Assembly: GCA_945883115.1 (NCBI GenBank) | Contig: CAMCXA010000011.1 | Span: 1 to 54,261 of the forward strand | Source: Alsobacter soli | GTDB taxonomy: Bacteria > Pseudomonadota > Alphaproteobacteria > Rhizobiales > Beijerinckiaceae | DNA: 54,261 nt | Direction: 5' to 3' | Part shown: positions 1 through 8,761 of the stretch, in pieces | Numbering within the stretch: the first letter of the stretch is position 1 | Layout: each line of letters opens with the position of its first letter | The notes under the pieces: generated by a model | Told to the model about the DNA's origin: nothing | Seen by the model: only the letters and a program-made list of their open reading frames with translations | Database searches by the model: none | Translations under genes and position numbers: made by a program

Positions 1-57
1 CTTGCGGTTGGCGTTGGCCGTTTCATCGACTGGTATCGCGCCTACACCAATCGCTGA
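1..57 (+). CDS. C-terminal end of a sugar-nucleotide epimerase (partial)
   Basis: Frame 1 is open from the first base to a TGA at 55-57 and encodes 18 residues ending RFIDWYRAYTNR. The pattern RF-x-DWYR-x-Y resembles the extreme C terminus of UDP-glucuronate 4-epimerases and related short-chain epimerases, which fits the polysaccharide locus that follows. Only the tail is present, so the family call is inference. The end overlaps the convergent amidotransferase gene by 16 bases. Confidence 0.5.
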   Translation, partial: LAVGVGRFIDWYRAYTNR

Positions 58-1967
58 TCCGCCGAACGCCTCAGCCATTGCTGGAACATCAGCACACTCC
101 AGAGATCATTGTGGCGATCCACCCGCCCGCTAATATGCTCGTTCCACGCCGTGCTGATCATCAGCGGATTGAGAAACCCTTCCGCCTCGAGCCTCTTCGC
201 GTCGAGCAGATCCGCCGCCCACTCCTTGAGCGGCCCCCTGAGCCACGCCGCAATCGGCACTGAAAAGCCCTTTTTCGGGCGATCAATCATCGCGCGTGGC
301 ACGTGCCGGTAGAGCACCTGACGGAGCACCCATTTCGTCTGCCCCTCGCGCCGCTTCAGCGCCATCGGCAAGGACCAGGCAAATTCCACCACCCGATGAT
401 CCAGCATCGGCACCCGCGATTCAAGCGCCACCGCCATCGAGGCCCGGTCCAGCTTCACCAGAATATCATCCGGCAGATAATGCACGAGATCCCGAGCCAT
501 AAGTTTCTCGGCTGTTGTAAAATTGGCAAATTCAGCAGTGGCAAGATCAAAAGGCGCGAGCGCGTGTGGCACGCCCAATACAAGCCCTTCGCCCCTCTGC
601 CAATGCGTCTGCAGCCGGTCCGCCCGTTCGCTTAAACCCCCGCCGCGAAGCACATGGGCCGCCAACCGCATTTGCCGGGCGAGAGCCGGACGCCCCGCAC
701 CTGTTGCAAGCGGCTCCCCGAGCGCGTCCATCCCGCCCGCGATAAATTGCCTGAAAAATCCGGGCATTGAGGCAGCAATCCGCTCGAACCGCTCCGCCAT
801 CGCATAGGTGTTGTAGCCCGCAAACAGCTCATCACCTGCATCGCCCGAAAGCGAAACCGTCACCTGCTGGCGCGCCAGTTGCGAGACGAGATAGGTCGGA
901 ATCTGGGACGAATCCGCAAAGGGTTCGTCGTAAAATTCAGGCAATCTCGGCACGAGCTCGAGCGCCGCCTGAGGCGTTACATAGAGTTCCGTATGCTCGG
1001 TCCCGAGATGCTGCGCAACCTCGCGTGCATAGATCGCCTCGTTGAACCCGGGCACATCAAATCCGATTGCAAAGCTGCGCACCGGCCGTGCCGACCGCTT
1101 CTGCATCAATGCCACCACGGTGGAGCTATCAATTCCACCCGACAAAAACGCCCCGACCGGCACATCAGCCATCATTTGCTGGCCAATGGCATCGCCGAGT
1201 AAGGATTCAAGCGCGTCAACAGCCTCGTCAGGCGTTCCCGAAAACCGGTTTTTTACTCCCGCTTGTGCCTGTTTAATCGCTGACCAATAGGTCTCGATCA
1301 CGGGCTCCTTCTGCGCCAGTGAGAGCGTCAGCACGCACCCCGGCTGCAATTTCCGGATGCCTGAATAGATACTCTCCGGACCGGGCACATATTGGTATTT
1401 CAGAAAGGTCGCCAAGGCGTTTCGGTTAATCTCGCCACTAAATGCCGGGTGACACCGCAACGCCTTCAACTCAGATCCGAACAGAAAAACACCCTTGCTC
1501 CACCCGTAATAAATCGGCTTTTCCCCGAGCCGGTCCCGCCCCAAGGTCAACGTTTGCAATTTCCGGTCAAACAGCGCAAACGCGAACATGCCGATGGCGC
1601 GCCCGAGCGTTTCCACAACGCCCCAAAGCTCGAAGCCGGCGAGCAATGTCTCCGTGTCGGAATGCCCCCGCCACGTTGGAGCACTCCCCCTCGCCTCGAT
1701 CTCGGCCCGCATCGTCGCGTGATTATAAATCTCGCCATTAAAAACAAACACGTAACGGCCTGAATCCGACTGCATCGGCTGATGCCCGGCCCTCGACAAA
1801 TCGACAATCGCCAACCGCCGATGCCCCAGCGCAATCCCCGCTTCCGCATCAAGCCACAAGCCTTGATCATCCGGCCCACGATGCGCGATTGCTCCCGCCA
1901 TGCGCTCCAGCGTATCAAGCCCGAATGATCCGGCATTGTCCGAAAAGAATCCCGTAAATCCGCACAT
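42..1967 (-). CDS. asnB: Asparagine synthase-like glutamine amidotransferase 1
   Basis: A 641-residue two-domain protein of the AsnB family. After the initiator Met comes Cys2 (MCGFTGFF), the class II glutaminase nucleophile that releases ammonia from glutamine. The N-terminal domain runs to about residue 200. The synthetase domain carries the PP-loop ATP-binding motif SGGIDSS at residues 276-282. The family transfers ammonia to an adenylylated carboxylate. Inside a polysaccharide locus that has a UDP-uronic acid dehydrogenase, the acceptor may be a uronic acid rather than aspartate (compare WbpS of Pseudomonas O-antigen loci); that is inference. It lies 6 bases downstream of the deacetylase gene on the same strand and is probably cotranscribed with it. 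A second, clearly different AsnB homologue lies at 10595-12472. Confidence 0.9.
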   Translation of the reverse strand: MCGFTGFFSDNAGSFGLDTLERMAGAIAHRGPDDQGLWLDAEAGIALGHRRLAIVDLSRAGHQPMQSDSGRYVFVFNGEIYNHATMRAEIEARGSAPTWRGHSDTETLLAGFELWGVVETLGRAIGMFAFALFDRKLQTLTLGRDRLGEKPIYYGWSKGVFLFGSELKALRCHPAFSGEINRNALATFLKYQYVPGPESIYSGIRKLQPGCVLTLSLAQKEPVIETYWSAIKQAQAGVKNRFSGTPDEAVDALESLLGDAIGQQMMADVPVGAFLSGGIDSSTVVALMQKRSARPVRSFAIGFDVPGFNEAIYAREVAQHLGTEHTELYVTPQAALELVPRLPEFYDEPFADSSQIPTYLVSQLARQQVTVSLSGDAGDELFAGYNTYAMAERFERIAASMPGFFRQFIAGGMDALGEPLATGAGRPALARQMRLAAHVLRGGGLSERADRLQTHWQRGEGLVLGVPHALAPFDLATAEFANFTTAEKLMARDLVHYLPDDILVKLDRASMAVALESRVPMLDHRVVEFAWSLPMALKRREGQTKWVLRQVLYRHVPRAMIDRPKKGFSVPIAAWLRGPLKEWAADLLDAKRLEAEGFLNPLMISTAWNEHISGRVDRHNDLWSVLMFQQWLRRSADQRLV

Positions 1968-1973
1968 ATCGCC

Positions 1974-2708
1974 CTAACCTCTCAGTGAACGAAAGGTTTT
2001 GAGCGCAACTTCCGATGCAACGCGAACAATAGGCGCTATCAGCGGAACGGGCGCCACGACCTTGAGCGCCTCCGGGAACGAGATGATCGAACCGCGCCGC
2101 GCCCGAAGGGTCGAAACCTGCCTGTCGATCTGTGCCACTGATAAAGTATTCACATGCAGACACACGGTCTCGACCCCGAAACCAAATCCAATCGGCTTGG
2201 AAAAGAGTTGAGGAACTGCCAACAACCCTCTGATTTTATATGGATAAAATCCGTATCCATCCGTCAGGCTTTCAAACCCGAGATCATCAAGCGCCTTGAG
2301 CGTGTTCTCGTCAAAACTATGCGACGGTGCCATGAAAACCGGCTGCCAAACCCCTTCTCTAACGAGAATATCCTTGCCTGTCGCGAGCATTTCTTTCTGC
2401 TCGGCAAACGGCAAGCCGGCAAATTCGGATTTTTTGCCAATGCCCAAAAGGCCCCGCTCGGCAGTCACATAGTGGTGGGTATGGCCGTGCTGCGCCACAG
2501 TCCATCCGCGCGCCACGCGCTCCCGCACAAAATTCCAAAAGTCAGCGCGATGCGGTTCCACGCTCAAAGCAGGGTCTCGGCAGTCGGGAACCAGACCGAT
2601 CAGATAGGGAATATTCAATTCCTGCGCGAGCGCATCGAACGGCGCAAACTTGCTCCACGCCATTCCGGGCGTCACATCGTCGAACCGGATCACAAAACGC
2701 GTTGTCAT
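1974..2708 (-). CDS. DUF2334-type polysaccharide deacetylase
   Basis: A 244-residue protein with the layout of the NodB/DUF2334 carbohydrate esterase fold. The first strand ends in FDDV near residue 10, which gives the catalytic Asp pair. The second metal-ligand strand is QHGHTHHY near residue 95. FMAPSHSFD near residue 145 matches the third conserved block. No signal peptide is visible, so it probably acts in the cytoplasm on a nucleotide- or lipid-linked sugar, removing an N- or O-acetyl group. It sits 6 bases upstream of the first asnB-like gene in the same direction and diverges from the glycosyltransferase at 2891. The substrate cannot be read from the sequence. Confidence 0.78.
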   Translation of the reverse strand: MTTRFVIRFDDVTPGMAWSKFAPFDALAQELNIPYLIGLVPDCRDPALSVEPHRADFWNFVRERVARGWTVAQHGHTHHYVTAERGLLGIGKKSEFAGLPFAEQKEMLATGKDILVREGVWQPVFMAPSHSFDENTLKALDDLGFESLTDGYGFYPYKIRGLLAVPQLFSKPIGFGFGVETVCLHVNTLSVAQIDRQVSTLRARRGSIISFPEALKVVAPVPLIAPIVRVASEVALKTFRSLRG

Positions 2709-2890
2709 AGTCTTTCAGGTCCGGTCATACTTGGAACAATACCGCATTCATTCATCGTCGCGGTTGCAACGCTTCTCGCACAAACTTGCCGCGCAAGAAA
2801 GCATCGCTCGATCACCGACAAAAACACTCTTCGCAACCTCATAAAAATACCGTAGCAAAGAGGCAATGAACTGAAAGTTAACCTGTCGCC
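2709..2890. other. Divergent intergenic region
   Basis: These 182 bases lie between the divergent deacetylase and glycosyltransferase genes and must carry the promoters of both. I find no convincing hairpin, sigma-54 element or operator repeat. Confidence 0.4.
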
Positions 2891-4045
2891 ATGGCCCGAA
2901 TTCGCGTCCTCCATATTGTCAATGATCTCAGCCAGCACGGCGGCGCGGAAATGACACTGCTGCGTCTTCTTGAATCATTGGGGGAAGAACGCAAAACACA
3001 TGCTATCGTCACCCTAAAGCCTCTCAGAGAAGGTAATACGATCGGCGCATCGATCATCGCGCTTGGTATCCCGATGGAAGACCTTGGCGTCGATGGCGTA
3101 CTCAGCATGTTCGGAGCCTATTTCAGGCTCGTCGGCTTGATCCGGCGCGTCAGGCCGGACGTGGTGTCCGCATGGCTCTATTATGCGTCTCTGCTCGTCA
3201 GTCTTGCTTATATTTTTATCGGGTACAGGGCCAGAATAATCTGGCATATTCGCAGCATGCCCTACGTCGGTCTTTCCGAAAAGCCCGCGCGTTTCATTGT
3301 TCAGCGCATGCTGGCATCCCTGTCGCATCGAATGCGCGTTCGCATCGTCACCAATTCGCAGGCGGCGATGAACGCTCATCAGGCAATCGGATTTTCAGAC
3401 TATTCCGAAAAATGGGCCGTGATTCCGAACGCTGTCGATACCGATCTCTTCAAGCCCGACGACAAGATTCGCAAAAATATGCGGTCGCAATTAGGTATTC
3501 CAGAAAAGGCCATCGTGATCGGCGCGATTGGCAGAAACGCGCCGGAAAAAGGCTATCCTGACCTGTTTGCAGCCATGGCAGGGTTGCATGACTTCTTGTC
3601 CACGGTTTGGTTCGGCCGCCTGCATCTCGTCCTTGCAGGGCGCGATTTGTCACCTGATCATCCCGGTATCGTGGCATCGGGTCTGCAGAATTATCAAGTG
3701 CACGTTCTGGGCCCACGAAACGACATTCCGGACATTCTGAACGCGCTCGATATTTTCGTCCTGCCGTCGCGTTCGGAATCATTCCCCAATGTCCTTGCCG
3801 AAGCCATGGCGACAGGACTGCCCGCCATTGCCACCAATGTCGGTGACTGCAGAATTGTCCTGAATGCGGACGATCATATCGCCACCGGAACCCCGGGCAA
3901 GACGTTGGCTGACCGGATTCTTGCACAAATCAAAATATCAGCGGCAAAACGCCAGGAGATTGGTGCACTTAACCGCACCCGCATCGTTCAAGTCTACACG
4001 CGCCCCAAAATGGCAGACGCCTTCAGGTTGGAATTCAGGGGGTGA
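2891..4045 (+). CDS. GT4-family glycosyltransferase
   Basis: A 384-residue GT-B glycosyltransferase of the GT4 (glycosyl transferases group 1) type. The N-terminal domain opens with a beta strand and a glycine-rich turn (HIVNDLSQHGGAEMTLL, about residues 8-24). The C-terminal donor-binding domain carries the family's E-x7-E region in SESFPNVLAEAMATGLP near residue 300, preceded by the LPSRSES strand. Such enzymes move a sugar from a nucleotide donor to a lipid-linked or growing glycan on the cytoplasmic face of the inner membrane. It is a lone plus-strand gene between two minus-strand blocks, and its end is 2 bases from the convergent YdcF-like gene. Donor and acceptor are unknown. Confidence 0.88.
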   Translation: MARIRVLHIVNDLSQHGGAEMTLLRLLESLGEERKTHAIVTLKPLREGNTIGASIIALGIPMEDLGVDGVLSMFGAYFRLVGLIRRVRPDVVSAWLYYASLLVSLAYIFIGYRARIIWHIRSMPYVGLSEKPARFIVQRMLASLSHRMRVRIVTNSQAAMNAHQAIGFSDYSEKWAVIPNAVDTDLFKPDDKIRKNMRSQLGIPEKAIVIGAIGRNAPEKGYPDLFAAMAGLHDFLSTVWFGRLHLVLAGRDLSPDHPGIVASGLQNYQVHVLGPRNDIPDILNALDIFVLPSRSESFPNVLAEAMATGLPAIATNVGDCRIVLNADDHIATGTPGKTLADRILAQIKISAAKRQEIGALNRTRIVQVYTRPKMADAFRLEFRG

Positions 4046-4047
4046 TG

Positions 4048-4683
4048 CTAAACACGGTCAGTATTGCCGAGAAGATAATATCCGAGCTTGACCGCTTCCA
4101 GCACGAATTGCGCAGTGACTGCAGGGTCTTTCCACCAATTCGCTGGCGCAACGCACCCGCCCGGGCAGGCGATCATCACCTTCACATCCGGCAACGCAGC
4201 CTCAAAAATCATCTTTGCGCGATTCGAGTGGTAATTTGTCGTCACAATGATCACAGCATCACGGCTGCCGTTCAAAAACCCCGCCAGCGCCTTGGCCTCT
4301 TCGCGCGTATTCAGGCTCGCTAAGCCGAACTCGGCAATCTTGTCCCGCGCAACGCCGAGCTTCTCAAGCATGCGGTATTTAACCTCCATGCGATCAGGCG
4401 GCGCATAGCCGATCTCGCGCATCAGGTTCGTCAGCTCATCTTCATGCACCGGCTCGCCATTACTCAGCAGAACCTTGTCCGCAAGTCCGCGCTTCACCAG
4501 ATCAGCAGCTAACATCACCCGTTTATTGTCGCCATCGAGCGCAACGGCATAGGCAGCCTTCTCGACAGGCTGATCCACCATGATCAAGCGCTCGAGATTG
4601 ACCATCACCCCGATACCGAGGGCCAGAATAAGCGTCGAGATCAAACCGATCACCCGACCGATCATGGACAAAATGGCATTCAT
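4048..4683 (-). CDS. YdcF/SanA/ElyC-family (DUF218) membrane protein
   Basis: A 211-residue protein with one N-terminal transmembrane segment (about residues 8-28) followed by a DUF218-like domain. The conserved stretches LADKVLLSNG, LNTREEAKAL and VTTNYHSNRAK match the family, whose members are linked to envelope and cell-wall processes but have no firmly assigned reaction. The topology puts the domain in the periplasm. It is the last gene of a tightly packed minus-strand operon: its ATG overlaps the stop of the WbpE-like gene by 4 bases. A role in maturing or anchoring the surface glycan is suggested by context only. Confidence 0.72.
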   Translation of the reverse strand: MNAILSMIGRVIGLISTLILALGIGVMVNLERLIMVDQPVEKAAYAVALDGDNKRVMLAADLVKRGLADKVLLSNGEPVHEDELTNLMREIGYAPPDRMEVKYRMLEKLGVARDKIAEFGLASLNTREEAKALAGFLNGSRDAVIIVTTNYHSNRAKMIFEAALPDVKVMIACPGGCVAPANWWKDPAVTAQFVLEAVKLGYYLLGNTDRV

Positions 4684-5822
4684 GCCGTCACACCCTCAAG
4701 CGCCAACACCTCGAGCAAGGCCTCGACAATGTGATCTTGTGTTTCAGTATCAAGATAGGGATGCATCGGCAGGCTCAGAACTTCTGAGGCCAGACGTTCG
4801 CTTACCGGCAACCCGTTCCCCGCAACCGGAAACCGCCGATACGCCGTCTGCTGATGCAGCGGCTTGGGATAATAAACCATTGTCGGAATACCGCGTTCCT
4901 TCAAAGCAGCGATAATCGCCGGTCGCTTTGCCCCTGCCACCAGGATCGTATATTGCGCCCACGCCGAGACAACATCCCCGATCAGATGCGGCGTCTTCAC
5001 ATGCCCCTTTAGCAATGCGGAATAGCGCTTCGCCACTTGGTCGCGCGCCGCGATCTCGTCACCGAAAATCTTCAGCTTCTCGATCAGCACCGCCGCCTGC
5101 ACCGTATCAAGGCGTCCGTTCAACCCGATCCGGACATTGTCATACTTGTCAGTTCCCTGCCCGTGCACCCGGAGCGACCGCAAAACCGTTGCCATTTCCG
5201 CGTCATCGGTAAAAATCGCACCACCATCACCATAGCATCCGAGCGGCTTCGACGGGAAAAAGCTCGTCGCCGTCACAGCCCCGATCGTCCCGACTTTCCG
5301 CCCGCGAAACGTCGCCCCGAAACTTTGCGCCGCATCCGACATCAGCCAAAGGCCGTTCTCGGCGGCAATCGGTTCGATCAAATCATAGTCTGCCGGTTGC
5401 CCGAACAGATCCACCGTAATGAGCGCCGCAGGCTTCAACCCCTGCTCCCGCGCACCGATAATGGCCTGTTTCAGACTATTCGGGTCAATATTGAACGTAT
5501 CCGGGTCGACATCAACGAATACCGGCGTTGCCCCGAGCCACGCCACAACTTCCGCCGTCGCCGCAAAGGTGAAACTCGGGCAGAACACGGCATCCCCCGG
5601 CCTGATCCCCTTCGCCATTAGCGGCATGGCGAGTGCCACTGTCCCGTTCGAGACCGAGATCACCTCGCGCGCGCCACAAAACGCCGCAAGATCCGCCTCC
5701 AGCGTCTTCACTTCCGGCCCGAGAATATACTGCCCATGCCGGGCAACGCCCAACATTCCCTGATCAATCCGGTCCCCGATCCGCGCCCTTTGGGCCGCAA
5801 GATCAATAAAAGCAATCGCCAT
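4680..5822 (-). CDS. wbpE: WbpE-like UDP-sugar 3-aminotransferase (DegT/DnrJ/EryC1/StrS)
   Basis: A 380-residue PLP-dependent aminotransferase. The start IAFIDLAAQRARI, the block GQYILGPEV (residues 30-38), the PLP-site pair SDAAQSFGA (Asp163, Gln166) and the aldimine lysine Lys192 in FFPSKPLGCYGDGG match Pseudomonas aeruginosa WbpE closely along the whole length, including the C-terminal LPMHPYLDT. WbpE aminates C3 of UDP-3-keto-GlcNAcA to give UDP-GlcNAc(3NH2)A, using glutamate. The partners of this pathway lie in the same locus: WbpB-like at 16475, WbpD-like at 15882 and a 6-dehydrogenase at 18871. The gene abuts the ABC transporter gene (start 5822, neighbour stop at 5823). This is the better WbpE candidate of the two DegT proteins here. 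Confidence 0.88.
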   Translation of the reverse strand: MAIAFIDLAAQRARIGDRIDQGMLGVARHGQYILGPEVKTLEADLAAFCGAREVISVSNGTVALAMPLMAKGIRPGDAVFCPSFTFAATAEVVAWLGATPVFVDVDPDTFNIDPNSLKQAIIGAREQGLKPAALITVDLFGQPADYDLIEPIAAENGLWLMSDAAQSFGATFRGRKVGTIGAVTATSFFPSKPLGCYGDGGAIFTDDAEMATVLRSLRVHGQGTDKYDNVRIGLNGRLDTVQAAVLIEKLKIFGDEIAARDQVAKRYSALLKGHVKTPHLIGDVVSAWAQYTILVAGAKRPAIIAALKERGIPTMVYYPKPLHQQTAYRRFPVAGNGLPVSERLASEVLSLPMHPYLDTETQDHIVEALLEVLALEGVTA

Positions 5823-7556
5823 TCAAGTCCCCTTCCGTGCCTCGGCCCGCCGCGTCACGATCCGCCCGTCACGAACTTCGATCACCCGATCCGCCGCCCC
5901 GACCATCGCCTCACGATGCGTGATCGACACAATCGTCAACTGGCCCTTCAACTGCTCGATTGTCGCAACAACCGACGCTTCCGTGCCTGAATCAAGCGCG
6001 CTTGTCGCCTCGTCCAGCACCAGCAATCGCGGCGATCCCAGAAGAGCACGCGCCAATGCGAGCCTTTGCCGTTCCCCACCCGAAAGCCTGCCACCGGCAT
6101 CGCCCACAATCGTCTCAAGCCCGTTGGGGAGCTTGTAGACGAATTCCGCCGACGCCCGCCGCAACGCTTCCGCAATCTCGTCCATCGTCGATTCAGGCTT
6201 GATCCACTTCAGATTTTCTTCAATCGTCGCATGGAACATCATCGGGTCCTGCCCCAGATATCCGATACTGCGCCGCCACTGTTCCATCGACAGGGCGTCG
6301 AGCGAAACACCATCAATCATCACCCGCCCGGACGCAATCGGGCGCAAGCCGAGCATGCAATCGAGCAATGTCGTTTTTCCTGCCCCGGTCGGCCCCGTAA
6401 TCGTCACAAAGCTCCCCGGCGCGATGTCGCACGACACCTCCGACACAATCGTCCGCCCTTCGATCTCCACCGAGACCGCATCGAAGGTAATCGCCGCCGG
6501 ACCTGCCGCGCGCGGCAGCGCCTTCGCCCCCTCGGGCAGCACTTCGCGCGCCGCTTCCGCCGACGCCAACATCTCGGACACCGCATCAAACGCCGGCAAT
6601 ACAAGGCTGATCGATTGCTGGCACTGCCGCAAACCCGTCACCTTCGGAAACAGCCTGATAAACATCGCCACGATCACGAGCACGGCGCCAATATCGACCG
6701 ACAGCAACATCGGCCCCGCGACCAGCAACGCAATCACCGTCAATCCGCTCGCATACTCGAAGATTGCCCGAACGATCTGCACATCGAACGCATTGGTGAA
6801 GGTCAGATGCCGCATCCGCTCGATCGCCGCCGTCAACCGGCTCAAAGCGCGCGTCTCGGTTGCCGTCGCCTTCACGAACTTCGCGCCCGCGATCAGCTCG
6901 CCAGAATCCGTCTGGAAATCGGCGTTGACCCGCGTGATCTGCTCGCCCACCGCAAGCCCGCGGCGCACAAGACCGACCGACACAAGAAACAACGTCGTCC
7001 CGACGCCCAGCAGCAACAGCACCACCACCGGCGCAATCACCAGCGCGACAAGCACCTGTACCGAAATAAACAGGATCGACGAGAGGATCAGATTGGCTTG
7101 ATAAAACGCCCCGCCCAGCCGGATCGGCTCGGTCAAACCCGCCGAAATCAGATCACCGCCCCGCCGCTCCCTGAAAAACCCGTATCGCGCCGAAAAATAC
7201 CCTTTGAACAGCGCCTTCTGCCAATGTGCGACATAATCTGTCTGCAGCCGGGCCGCATAATAAGCCTGCACCAGAAACACCGCCGCCCCGATCAGGATCA
7301 GAAATATCGCCAACGCCGCAACACCGAAGGCAGTGGCTGGCATTCCAAGATATGCGAGCACGGCATAAATCACGCTTGTCACACGATCGGAAGGCACTTC
7401 CCCGCCCGGCATACCGGACAGTAGCGGCAGCAAAGCCGCCAATGCCGCACCTTCAAGCAAGGCACTCGCTGTCGTCAACGCCACAAGCCCGACAAGCTTG
7501 ATCCCCGTGACCCGGTAAACATCCTTGAACAGGCGGAACAATGACGACAACATCAC
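5823..7556 (-). CDS. ABC transporter, fused permease and ATPase (glycan flippase/exporter type)
   Basis: A 577-residue half transporter. Residues 20-320 hold about six membrane segments of the type I ABC exporter fold. The nucleotide-binding domain follows, with Walker A GPTGAGKTT (388-396), signature LSGGERQR (491-498), Walker B LLVLDEATSALD (511-522) and the H-loop histidine in SITHRE. It should work as a homodimer in the inner membrane. Its position among glycosyltransferase genes suggests it flips a lipid-linked oligosaccharide, as PglK or Wzk do, or exports a glycan part; no Wzx or Wzm/Wzt is visible in the window. It overlaps the upstream glycosyltransferase gene by 4 bases. Confidence 0.88.
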   Translation of the reverse strand: MMLSSLFRLFKDVYRVTGIKLVGLVALTTASALLEGAALAALLPLLSGMPGGEVPSDRVTSVIYAVLAYLGMPATAFGVAALAIFLILIGAAVFLVQAYYAARLQTDYVAHWQKALFKGYFSARYGFFRERRGGDLISAGLTEPIRLGGAFYQANLILSSILFISVQVLVALVIAPVVVLLLLGVGTTLFLVSVGLVRRGLAVGEQITRVNADFQTDSGELIAGAKFVKATATETRALSRLTAAIERMRHLTFTNAFDVQIVRAIFEYASGLTVIALLVAGPMLLSVDIGAVLVIVAMFIRLFPKVTGLRQCQQSISLVLPAFDAVSEMLASAEAAREVLPEGAKALPRAAGPAAITFDAVSVEIEGRTIVSEVSCDIAPGSFVTITGPTGAGKTTLLDCMLGLRPIASGRVMIDGVSLDALSMEQWRRSIGYLGQDPMMFHATIEENLKWIKPESTMDEIAEALRRASAEFVYKLPNGLETIVGDAGGRLSGGERQRLALARALLGSPRLLVLDEATSALDSGTEASVVATIEQLKGQLTIVSITHREAMVGAADRVIEVRDGRIVTRRAEARKGT

Positions 7557-8761
7557 GCCACCCCCCCGCGCCCGTCAACCAAAGACCTTACCTGCATCGG
7601 TCGCAGCCGATGCTCGCCCGCGTCCCAGAAACTGCCAAAAAAGCGCCGCTCCGCAATCGCCTCGATGATCACCGCAAAGTGCCGCGCCCGCGCTGCAATT
7701 GAGTGCTGTTCGATCATCAATTGCTGTCCCGCAGCCGCAACAGCGTCATAAATGTGCCTCGCTTCACTCACCCGTTGATGAACAGCGCCCAGCGCATCCG
7801 GCTCCGAAACAACGCAATTCACACCGTCGGCAAACCCCGCAGCGCCAAACCCGTGAAACGGACGGCAGACCAGAAGCGCGCCGCTGGCCGGTATCTCGAA
7901 AAACTTCCTGATCGGCATATCAAGCGCCGAACCGCAGGTATACGAATACCGGCACGCTCTCAACCTCCGCGCAAAATCCCCGTTCAGCAAAGTCTGGATA
8001 AACCGCTTTTCTCGCCCAAGCAGTCTGAGTTTTTTAAGGAGTGACACGAATTTCCGCAATCGCGTATCAATAACCGGCTGAATACCGTTCGCAATCAGCG
8101 TATCGCGCGCCACCTGCCGCGAATGATATTGCACCCCCATCACCGACCACGCTTCCGGACGCACAGAGACCGGCGTTACGTCAAGTTCCGTATCCGCCAC
8201 AAAATGCAGCAATGACCCGACCCGATGCCGCTGCGAACGGCAAAACTCCGCCCAATGATCCGTCGCCGATGCCGCAAACCGCTCGCGCGATAAAAACGGC
8301 ATGTCTTTCAGGAACGGGCAAAATTCTTCGCCGAACCCGATAAAGAAATCGCCCGCCTGGCTGATCCGTTCAATATCCCGCCCGGTCCAGTTGTAAAAAT
8401 CATTCTCGAGCAAAATCACAAGCCGCGGGATCGGCTGGGCGATAAAATCCGCCGCGATAATCGCCAGATACGCAAGATCATTCTCGTCCCACGAAAACGC
8501 ATAGGCCTTCCTGATCGCCTTTATATAGGCGCTCAAAGTCGGTTTTTCTGCAACCAATACGAGTGAATTGCTCGAAATCACATCAAACGGGCCTTCCGCA
8601 GCAATGAAGGCCGCAAGGCCGCGCGCCAACACTTCCGTCGTCACATAGCCCGGCCCGAAAAACCGTGTCTCGCACCCTTGCGTCAACGCGACCGGCAGCA
8701 GGTTCCGCGTCGGATTGATAAAGGTCGCATTCACATCGATATGGAGAAGCCGCGCCTTCAT
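7553..8761 (-). CDS. Probable glycosyltransferase (Glyco_trans_1_2-like C-terminal domain)
   Basis: A 402-residue protein not obviously placed in a named family from its N-terminal half. The C-terminal third contains RKFFEIPASGALLVCRP followed by a GVNCVVSEPDALGAV block, the arrangement seen in the donor domain of glycosyltransferases with a group 1 2-type C terminus (spore-protein-YkvP-like). The N terminus (MKARLLHIDVNATFINP) fits a first Rossmann strand. No signal peptide or membrane segment is seen. It is embedded between an ABC transporter and a GT4 gene with 4-base overlaps on both sides, which supports a role in assembling the same glycan. Donor and acceptor are unknown. Confidence 0.68.
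   Translation of the reverse strand: MKARLLHIDVNATFINPTRNLLPVALTQGCETRFFGPGYVTTEVLARGLAAFIAAEGPFDVISSNSLVLVAEKPTLSAYIKAIRKAYAFSWDENDLAYLAIIAADFIAQPIPRLVILLENDFYNWTGRDIERISQAGDFFIGFGEEFCPFLKDMPFLSRERFAASATDHWAEFCRSQRHRVGSLLHFVADTELDVTPVSVRPEAWSVMGVQYHSRQVARDTLIANGIQPVIDTRLRKFVSLLKKLRLLGREKRFIQTLLNGDFARRLRACRYSYTCGSALDMPIRKFFEIPASGALLVCRPFHGFGAAGFADGVNCVVSEPDALGAVHQRVSEARHIYDAVAAAGQQLMIEQHSIAARARHFAVIIEAIAERRFFGSFWDAGEHRLRPMQVRSLVDGRGGVA

Noticed and set aside
6066-7424. A 452-codon open frame on the plus strand opposite the ABC transporter
   Set aside because: It is rich in Arg, His and Pro with no recognisable motif, and lies antisense to a gene with all ABC signatures. It is a by-product of GC-rich codon use.
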